A program made the translations under genes and the position numbers. From Paludibacteraceae bacterium (GTDB lineage: Bacteria > Bacteroidota > Bacteroidia > Bacteroidales > Paludibacteraceae): 42,641 bases of DNA. The DNA lies in contig JAFYSB010000007.1 in assembly GCA_017546705.1 (NCBI GenBank), positions 1 to 42,641 on the forward strand, read 5' to 3'. Below are positions 33,173 through 39,413 of the stretch, piece after piece. Every line of letters starts with the position of its first letter. The first letter of the stretch is position 1. The notes below the pieces were generated by a model. It saw only the letters and a program-made list of their open reading frames with translations. It was not told where the DNA came from and searched no databases.

Positions 33173-34192
33173 TCAAAAAAGTTCTTGTTGTTGGTCAAAA
33201 TCTAATGACCGATTTGTTTTAAAACGATAAAACACTTCTCCTGAAGGCGAAGTTTCTTTCTTCATAATCCCCTTATTAAACGCATCAAATAAGAATCCGT
33301 TGTATCGATGATTGTTGCGCATTTCTGGATACCTTCCCTTTACCAGATTTGCAAAAACAGCCGAACGCATAATCTCCTCTCCGCGTGTTATAGATTGCAC
33401 AATCTCTTCCGTGTCTTTGCCTATTTCTCGCCTTGCTTCATCGCCTCTCGCCTCGAGGACAGGCAATCCTTCTCCATTCACCGTAAACTCCAACTTCTGC
33501 GTGATGTCGTATTTGCGCGTAGCTGTTTGGCGCATGGTGAAGATGCGCGTATCGGTGTCTTTCTGACACTCGTATGTCTCGAAACTCTTGTTCTGCAACT
33601 CCGTACCTAATGCGCCACGCAGCGTCTTATCCTCCAGCGACTTGTTTTGGTGCAACACGCACACGATACAGGCGTTTGACCAGGAAGCGATGCTGAGCAG
33701 TTTGCCCAGCACCGTCTGTGCCTCTTGGTAGTTGTTGATGTCGCCCACCACATCACGAATACCGTCGAAAATCACCAGATCGGGCTTATGCATACTGATA
33801 CATGCCATCACCATCGACAGGCGCTCCTGCCAGTCGTCTTGGCGAAAGTTATACACGAAAAACAGATCGTCGGGGATCTCCTGCCCAATGAGTTTCCCCA
33901 CACGCAGGCAGAGTATCTCCTGCGTGGTGTCGGCACTCTGTTCGGTGTCTATCCAAACCACACGCAGCGGGTCATCGTCGATACGCTGTAAGCCCATGAT
34001 ATGCGACTTGTGAGCCAGTGCCATCAGGATAGAGCAGACGTAGGTCTTACCCGACTTGGCCTTGCCCGTGAGGGCGACCAGCTCGCCACGAGCGAAGCAT
34101 GGTCGGTTGCCCCAAGAGAAGAGAAACTGATGCGGTTGGATGTTGCTGGAGGCTTGTATGCGTCGCTCAGAAAGAATCTCAAAAGTAGTCAT
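33173..34192 (-). CDS. RepA-like AAA (AAA_25) ATPase of a mobile element
   Basis: The 339 aa product has Walker A GKAKSGKT (43-50), a strand VVWIDTEQS (78-86) and Walker B DLVIFDG (138-144), then a VCVLHQN segment typical of the RecA-like AAA_25/RepA group. The C-terminal ~80 residues may be a winged helix. Such ATPases serve as replication or mobilisation helicases of integrated elements and plasmids. The gene starts 2 bp after the HTH gene stop, so the two are one transcript. No integrase or relaxase is seen nearby, so the element is incomplete or long domesticated. Confidence 0.8.
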   Translation of the reverse strand: MTTFEILSERRIQASSNIQPHQFLFSWGNRPCFARGELVALTGKAKSGKTYVCSILMALAHKSHIMGLQRIDDDPLRVVWIDTEQSADTTQEILCLRVGKLIGQEIPDDLFFVYNFRQDDWQERLSMVMACISMHKPDLVIFDGIRDVVGDINNYQEAQTVLGKLLSIASWSNACIVCVLHQNKSLEDKTLRGALGTELQNKSFETYECQKDTDTRIFTMRQTATRKYDITQKLEFTVNGEGLPVLEARGDEARREIGKDTEEIVQSITRGEEIMRSAVFANLVKGRYPEMRNNHRYNGFLFDAFNKGIMKKETSPSGEVFYRFKTNRSLDFDQQQELF

Positions 34193-34194
34193 AA

Positions 34195-34437
34195 TCAGAG
34201 CAGTTTTTCGATGATGGCTACTTGATTGGGATAGTGGATGAGTGTGGCAACGGATTCAAATCCAAACCCTCTTGACAGCTTGCACGCGTGGGAGAAGAGC
34301 ACGTCGCGTTTTCCAGATAAGATTCGGCTGATAGTGGACTCGTGAACGCCTGATAGAATAGACAGTTGGCATTGTGTCATGTGCTTGTCTTGCAAGCACT
34401 TAGCGATGTTTTCTCGCAGTTGATTGGTTGTTTGCAT
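34195..34437 (-). CDS. Cro/CI-type HTH regulator
   Basis: The 80 aa product has a clear HTH_3 domain: KHMTQCQLSILSGVHESTISRILSG at about 18-42, in three pieces helix-turn-helix. It is the first gene of a pair with the RepA-like ATPase and probably controls it. A -7 box lies upstream at 34468-34475. Confidence 0.85.
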   Translation of the reverse strand: MQTTNQLRENIAKCLQDKHMTQCQLSILSGVHESTISRILSGKRDVLFSHACKLSRGFGFESVATLIHYPNQVAIIEKLL

Positions 34438-34467
34438 AATGTAAAAATTTAGTTGTTAAACACTATG

Positions 34468-34475
34468 CAAAAGTA
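34468..34475 (-). promoter_or_regulatory. -7 element of the HTH-ATPase pair
   Basis: TACTTTTG on the minus strand (34475-34468) matches TAnnTTTG, 31 bp before the start codon. A -33 TTTG is not evident. Confidence 0.55.
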
Positions 34476-34545
34476 CCTATTTTCTATGACGCTACCATTG
34501 CCAATTTGTCAAGAAACAACCCGATAGAAAGGAAGAAGAAACAAT

Positions 34546-34576
34546 AAAAAACACCCAACCAAAGATGGTCGGGTGT
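34546..34576 (-). terminator. Intrinsic terminator of ileS
   Basis: On the minus strand, ACACCCGACCA (34576-34566) pairs with TGGTTGGGTGT (34561-34551) with one wobble, followed by TTTTT. It lies 23 bp after the ileS stop. Confidence 0.9.
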
Positions 34577-34598
34577 CGATGTATAAAGATGTACTTAA

Positions 34599-37500
34599 TT
34601 ACGCTTTCTCAATTACGCATTGTACGTTGTAGCCATCCATCTCAAGGGTGGTGCCTTCGGTGAGGTTGTCTGTTAGGACGAGTGAGGTGGCGAGTACTTG
34701 TGATGCGATATAGTCGTTGCAGTTGGTTACTGCTGCGGCGATTTCTTCGCGGTTCTCCAATTGTACTGCGATACGGTCGGTGATCTCGAGGCCAGAAGAC
34801 TTACGGAGGTTCTGGATACGGTTGATGAGTTCGCGAGCGATACCCTCCTCGATGAGTGCAGGGGTGAGTTCGATATCAAGGGCAATAGTGATTGTGCCGT
34901 TGTTTGCTACGAGCCAGCCTGGCATATCTTCGGTGATGATCTCTACGTCTTCTGCGACAAGTGCGTAGTTGCAGAGTTCAAAAGTTCCAGAGGTTTCAAA
35001 AGTTGAAATATCTTCTTGGGTCATTTGTGCGATAGCTGCAGCGAGTTGCTTCATCATGCCGCCCACTTTCTTGCCGAGCACCTTGAAGTTTGGTTTGATC
35101 TTCTTGACGAGTTTGATTTCAGACTCCTCTGCGAGCACGATGACCATCTCCTTGACATTCACCTCGCTCTTGATAAGGTCTTGTACATGGAGAAGCGCCT
35201 CAAGGGTCTCTTGGTCTGGTGCAGGAATGACAGCTTTTTGGAGTGGTTGGCGCACGTTCTTCTCTGCGCGTTTGCGGAGAGAGAGGATCATGGATGTGGC
35301 TTGTTGAGCCAGCGACATACTACGCTCGAGATCGAGGTTAATGAGTGTCTCGTCTGCCACAGGCCATTGGCTGAGGTGAACTGTTTCACCTGTCAAATCG
35401 CGATAGAGACGGTCGCCGTAGAATGGTGCGTTAGGCGCCATGAGTTGAGCGACAGTCTTGAGGCAGGTATAGAGTGTATAATAAGCTGCTTGCTTGTCAG
35501 CGTCCATCTCGCCACCCCAGAAACGTTTGCGGTTGAGACGAACATACCAGTTGCTCAAGTCGTCTTGAACGAAGTCAGAAACAGCGCGACCAGCCTTGGT
35601 GGGTTCGTATGCCTCGTATGCTGCAGTCACCTCTTTGATGAGGGAGTTGAGCTTGGAGAGAACCCATTTGTCGATCTCGGTGAGGTTCAGAAGTTCAGGG
35701 TTCAGAAGTTCAGGAGTCCAGCCATCTACATTAGCATAGAGGGCGAAGAAGCCGTAGGTGTTGTAGAGGGTGCCGAAGAACTTACGGCGAATCTCGTCCA
35801 CACCTTCTGGGTCGAACTTGAGGTTCTCCCAAGGGCTAGAGTTGGTGAGCATATACCAACGTACGGCGTCTGCTCCGTATTTGTCGAGTGCGCCGAATGG
35901 GTCCACGGCGTTGCCAAGGCGTTTGGACATCTTGTTGCCGTTCTTATCGAGTACGAGTCCGTTGCTAATGACGTTCTTGTATGCCACGCTGCCCTCGATC
36001 ATAGTGTGAATAGCGTGGAGGGTAAAGAACCATCCGCGTGTTTGGTCCACACCCTCAGAGATGAAGTCCGCAGTACGTGGAGCGTCTTGATTCTCGAATG
36101 GATAGTGGTTTTGTGCGTATGGCATAGCACCTGAGTCGAACCAAACATCGATGAGGTCAAGCTCGCGCTTCATTGGTTTGCCCGAAGGAGAGCAGAGGAT
36201 GATGTTGTCCACATATGGACGGTGCAGATCAATGACTGCTGGGTCGTAATTCTCTTTGCTGTAGTTGCCTACCTCATGTTTTGGCCATGGGTTTTCGGTC
36301 ATGAAGCCCACAGCGATAGACTTGTCAATCTCCTGCATGAGTTCGGCGATAGAGCCGATGCAGATTTCCTCTTGGCCATCTTCGGTACGCCAGATAGGGA
36401 GTGGAGTACCCCAGTAGCGTGAACGAGAGAGGTTCCAGTCGTTGAGGTTCTCTAGCCACTTGCCAAAGCGACCTGTACCAGTAGATTCTGGTTGCCAGTT
36501 GATGGTATCATTGAGCTTCATCATCTCCTCACGTGCTTGTGTGGAACGGATGAACCATGAGTCGAGTGGGTAGTAGAGCACAGGCTTATCGGTACGCCAG
36601 CAGTGTGGGTAGTTGTGCACGTGCTTCTCGATGCGGAAAGCCTTGTTCTCGCCTTTCAGCCAGATACATATACTCACATCCAATGTCTCGTCTTTGTCCG
36701 TCAAGTTCGCGTCGTAGGCGTTCTTCACGTAGCGACCTGCCCATGGCTCATATGCCGCCACATCCACTTGATTCTTCACAAAATCCTCGTCTAAATCGGC
36801 GATATTGAAGAATTTACCGGTCATATCCACCATTGGGCGTTGCTCGCCTTTCTTGGTGATGAAGACCATGCCAGGCACGCCTGCTTTCTTGGCTACGAAG
36901 GCGTCGTCCGCACCAAAAGTAGGAGCGATATGTACGATACCTGTACCGTCTTCGGTGGTTACATAGTCGCCAGGGATAATTTTGAAAGCACCTTCACCAG
37001 GGTTGGCCCAAGGAATAAGTTGCTCGTACTCAAGTCCTACGAGGTCAGCACCTTTGCCTTTCCAGAGCACTTCTGGAGTCTCCCCAAGTTCTTTGCTATA
37101 AGCTGCAAGACGTGCTTCTGCGAGCAGATAGAGGGCTTCGAGTTTGGTATATGGGTTTTCGCCTTTGACGATCACATAGTCGATCTTTGGTCCCACGCAG
37201 AGTGCAGTATTGCTTGGAAGGGTCCAAGGAGTAGTGGTCCAAGCCAATGCATAAAGAGGCAATTGGCAATTGGCAATTGGCGATTGGCCTTTCACAAGGA
37301 ACTGTGCTGTACAAGTGGTATCTTTGACATCGCGATAGCAACCTGGCTGGTTGAGCTCGTGAGAAGACAATCCTGTACCTGCTGCAGGGGAGTAAGGTTG
37401 AATAGTGTAGCCCTTATAGAGGTATCCCTTTTTGTATAGCTCTTTGAGCAGCCACCAGAGGGTCTCGATAAACTTATTATCGTAGGTGATATATGGGTCA

Positions 37501-37937
37501 TCCAAGTCTACCCAGTAACCCATCTGCTTGGTGAGGTTGGTCCACTCTTGAGTGTACTTCATTACCTCGCGGCGGCAAGCTGCGTTGTATTCGTCCACGC
37601 TAATCTTCTTACCGATATCCTCTTTGGTGATACCGAGCAATTTCTCCACACCCAACTCTACAGGCAAACCATGCGTATCCCAACCTGCTTTGCGCTTCAC
37701 TTGATAACCTTGCATGGTTTTGAAGCGACAGAATGTATCTTTAATAGTACGAGCCATCACGTGGTGAATACCTGGCATACCGTTTGCTGAAGGAGGACCC
37801 TCAAAGAATAAGAACGAAGGATTACCTTCGCGTGTTTCGATACTCTTGTGAAACAAGTCTTCCTTCTCCCATTGCTCAAGGATCTCCTTGCTCACCTCTG
37901 CCAAGTTCAGTTGTTTGTACTCGTTAAAATGTTTCAT
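34599..37937 (-). CDS. ileS: Isoleucine-tRNA ligase
   Basis: The 1112 aa product charges tRNA-Ile in the cytoplasm. It has the class I signature GIHH at 56-59 (HIGH-like), KMSKR near 668, and an editing domain between them beginning at about residue 200. Length and sequence fit the eukaryote-like type found in Bacteroidota. Three low-complexity inserts lie in variable loops. They are a heptamer tandem giving QSPIANCQLP (~217-226), a 15-bp tandem giving PELLN twice (~742-751), and an imperfect repeat near 977-987 (FETSGTFEL). It has its own complete promoter and terminator. Confidence 0.97.
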   Translation of the reverse strand: MKHFNEYKQLNLAEVSKEILEQWEKEDLFHKSIETREGNPSFLFFEGPPSANGMPGIHHVMARTIKDTFCRFKTMQGYQVKRKAGWDTHGLPVELGVEKLLGITKEDIGKKISVDEYNAACRREVMKYTQEWTNLTKQMGYWVDLDDPYITYDNKFIETLWWLLKELYKKGYLYKGYTIQPYSPAAGTGLSSHELNQPGCYRDVKDTTCTAQFLVKGQSPIANCQLPLYALAWTTTPWTLPSNTALCVGPKIDYVIVKGENPYTKLEALYLLAEARLAAYSKELGETPEVLWKGKGADLVGLEYEQLIPWANPGEGAFKIIPGDYVTTEDGTGIVHIAPTFGADDAFVAKKAGVPGMVFITKKGEQRPMVDMTGKFFNIADLDEDFVKNQVDVAAYEPWAGRYVKNAYDANLTDKDETLDVSICIWLKGENKAFRIEKHVHNYPHCWRTDKPVLYYPLDSWFIRSTQAREEMMKLNDTINWQPESTGTGRFGKWLENLNDWNLSRSRYWGTPLPIWRTEDGQEEICIGSIAELMQEIDKSIAVGFMTENPWPKHEVGNYSKENYDPAVIDLHRPYVDNIILCSPSGKPMKRELDLIDVWFDSGAMPYAQNHYPFENQDAPRTADFISEGVDQTRGWFFTLHAIHTMIEGSVAYKNVISNGLVLDKNGNKMSKRLGNAVDPFGALDKYGADAVRWYMLTNSSPWENLKFDPEGVDEIRRKFFGTLYNTYGFFALYANVDGWTPELLNPELLNLTEIDKWVLSKLNSLIKEVTAAYEAYEPTKAGRAVSDFVQDDLSNWYVRLNRKRFWGGEMDADKQAAYYTLYTCLKTVAQLMAPNAPFYGDRLYRDLTGETVHLSQWPVADETLINLDLERSMSLAQQATSMILSLRKRAEKNVRQPLQKAVIPAPDQETLEALLHVQDLIKSEVNVKEMVIVLAEESEIKLVKKIKPNFKVLGKKVGGMMKQLAAAIAQMTQEDISTFETSGTFELCNYALVAEDVEIITEDMPGWLVANNGTITIALDIELTPALIEEGIARELINRIQNLRKSSGLEITDRIAVQLENREEIAAAVTNCNDYIASQVLATSLVLTDNLTEGTTLEMDGYNVQCVIEKA
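35684..35713. repeat. 15-bp tandem duplication inside ileS
   Basis: GGTTCAGAAGTTCAG occurs twice in direct succession. It is in frame and encodes PELLN twice on the minus strand. The unit itself is two GTTCAG-type heptamers or octamers. Confidence 0.9.
37258..37285. repeat. 7-bp tandem repeat inside ileS
   Basis: GGCAATT occurs three times followed by one GGCGATT. Because the unit is 7 bp, gain or loss of one unit would shift the ileS reading frame; only a change of three units is neutral. Confidence 0.9.
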
Positions 37938-38057
37938 TATGTGGATATTATTATTTTTTTTATAGTTTACTAATGTATTACCTTCTCTCGCCCATGCGCT
38001 TCCTTATTCACATACATACAAGCTAGCATGCGCCCACGCGTGTCCGCATTAAGCGTG

Positions 38058-38089
38058 CAAAAGTACTATTTTTTTTTGACATGAGCAAA
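38058..38089 (-). promoter_or_regulatory. Promoter of ileS
   Basis: On the minus strand, TTTG (38089-38086) and TACTTTTG (38065-38058) are separated by 20 bp. The leader to the ileS start is about 120 nt with no evident structure. Confidence 0.8.
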
Positions 38090-38133
38090 AAAATAGCCGT
38101 TTTTTATGAAAAAATACGTTTTTTTAGGATTTA

Positions 38134-38165
38134 TTTGTGTATCTCATAAAAATGTTTTACCTTTG
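38134..38165 (+). promoter_or_regulatory. Promoter of small-family gene E
   Basis: TTTG (38134-38137) and TACCTTTG (38158-38165) are separated by 20 bp. It is divergent from the ileS promoter, about 45 bp away. The phased TACGTA array starts 15 bp downstream, so it lies at or just after the transcription start. Confidence 0.8.
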
Positions 38166-38180
38166 CAATCCCTTTTCAAT

Positions 38181-38224
38181 TACGTAGGATATACGTAACA
38201 TATACGTAGGATATACGTAACATA
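38181..38224 (+). promoter_or_regulatory. Four TACGTA palindromes phased at 11 bp
   Basis: A 22-bp unit occurs twice, perfectly, in tandem. Each unit has two TACGTA hexamers, giving sites at 38181, 38192, 38203 and 38214, each 11 bp from the next with spacers GGATA or ACATA. The position just downstream of the promoter suggests an operator bound cooperatively on one DNA face (inference). Confidence 0.8.
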
Positions 38225-38269
38225 ATGCTATCTTTAAGCAATCATTAACCTATCAATATTAGAATTATT

Positions 38270-38608
38270 ATGGCAAAAGTTACACCTATTCACCCTATTG
38301 CTTCCATCTCTGGAGCGATTGTTAAAGAAGACGGCTCATGTTTCCGCACTCGAAATGGTAAAACACATGTGTATAAAGTCGTCCATCCATTCAAAGGAGA
38401 GCCTACTGAAAATCAAAATTCTATGCGCAAAAATTTTGGAGATTGCGTGCGTCAAGCGAGCGTGATACTCCATTCTCCAGAACTTCGTGCAGAATGGCAA
38501 ACGCGTTATGACGAGTACCTAAAAGATGTGACTCGTCATCCTCAATCCTATCCCAAACCATCATCCACTTTGCGCGGATTTATCATCTCGCAATTACACA
38601 AAAAATAA
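38270..38608 (+). CDS. Small-protein family member E (112 aa, type 1)
   Basis: It shares the type 1 pattern: an N-terminal PIASISGAI segment like SGKI, a basic middle, HPFKGEPTENQ (compare NPYTGEP in A and HPYNGG in C), then PELRAEWQTRYDEY and the end TLRGFIISQLHKK. A ~10-residue insertion (HPQSYPKPS) precedes the last motif. It stands alone, with no type 2 partner, behind its own promoter and a four-site TACGTA array. It is soluble and basic, and its function is unknown. Confidence 0.75.
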   Translation: MAKVTPIHPIASISGAIVKEDGSCFRTRNGKTHVYKVVHPFKGEPTENQNSMRKNFGDCVRQASVILHSPELRAEWQTRYDEYLKDVTRHPQSYPKPSSTLRGFIISQLHKK

Positions 38609-38714
38609 TCTTAATATCTATCCTATTCTTCCAATTAAAAAAGGCGATTTTCCCCGATTTCATCGGTAGAATACTTATACAATCAAACATAAAATCGTAC
38701 AAGAACCAACAAAT

Positions 38715-39365
38715 ATGAAACGCATTTTACTTTCTCTTTTGTTTGTGGCTATTGCAGCTACACTTTTGGCTCAAAGCGATTGGGCACAGCACGATCGTTA
38801 TGCTGCTAACAACGATTCCATTACCGCCCGCCCAAAAGCTGTTTTCATGGGTAATTCCATTACAGATAATTGGGCAAAATTCCACCCGGAATTCTTCAAA
38901 AACAACGATTTCATCGGGCGTGGAATCAGCGGACAGGTTACTTCACAAATGCTCTGTCGATTCCAATCGGATGTCATTGAGCTCCGCCCTAAAATAGTGG
39001 TTATCATGGCGGGTACCAATGATATCGCGCAAAACAATGGCTATATCGCTCATGAGCATATCTTGCAAAATATCCAATCCATGTGCGAGTTGGCAAAGCA
39101 AAACAAGATTCGCCCTGTGCTTTGTTCCTGCCTGCCTGCTGCGGCATTCAAATGGCGTCCTGAAATGAAACCAGCTGAGGACATCAAACGCCTCAACGAG
39201 ATGATAAAGGCATATGCTAAAGCCAACAAAATCACCTACATCGACTACCATTCTGCCCTTGTAGATGAGCGCGGTGGCTTGCCACAAAAATATGCCAAGG
39301 ATGGCGTTCATCCCAACTTAGAGGCGTATGCTATCATGGAGAAGATTCTCCTTGAAAATTTGTAA
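38715..39365 (+). CDS. Secreted SGNH/GDSL-family hydrolase
   Basis: The 216 aa product has a signal peptide (1-20) and the SGNH blocks in order: GNSIT with Ser48 as nucleophile, GISGQ (block II Gly), GTND with Asn102 (block III), and DGVHPN with Asp196 and His199. Such enzymes remove acyl groups, often O-acetyl groups from polysaccharides. It is 48 bp upstream of a GHL10 gene with no obvious promoter between them, so deacetylation of peptidoglycan or glycan before cleavage is a fair guess. The substrate is not shown. Confidence 0.9.
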   Translation: MKRILLSLLFVAIAATLLAQSDWAQHDRYAANNDSITARPKAVFMGNSITDNWAKFHPEFFKNNDFIGRGISGQVTSQMLCRFQSDVIELRPKIVVIMAGTNDIAQNNGYIAHEHILQNIQSMCELAKQNKIRPVLCSCLPAAAFKWRPEMKPAEDIKRLNEMIKAYAKANKITYIDYHSALVDERGGLPQKYAKDGVHPNLEAYAIMEKILLENL

Positions 39366-39413
39366 GAGACAACCCTGAATTCTCCATAGCATAAAAAACA
39401 AAAAACAATAATC

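Noticed and set aside
35016..36134. Long open frame (372 codons) antisense to ileS
   Set aside because: Again a shadow of biased codons; the minus-strand ileS reading is complete and conserved.
38181..38224. TACGTA array as a replication origin or plasmid iterons
   Set aside because: It lies inside the leader of a small gene with a promoter, and no initiator gene or DnaA boxes are adjacent.
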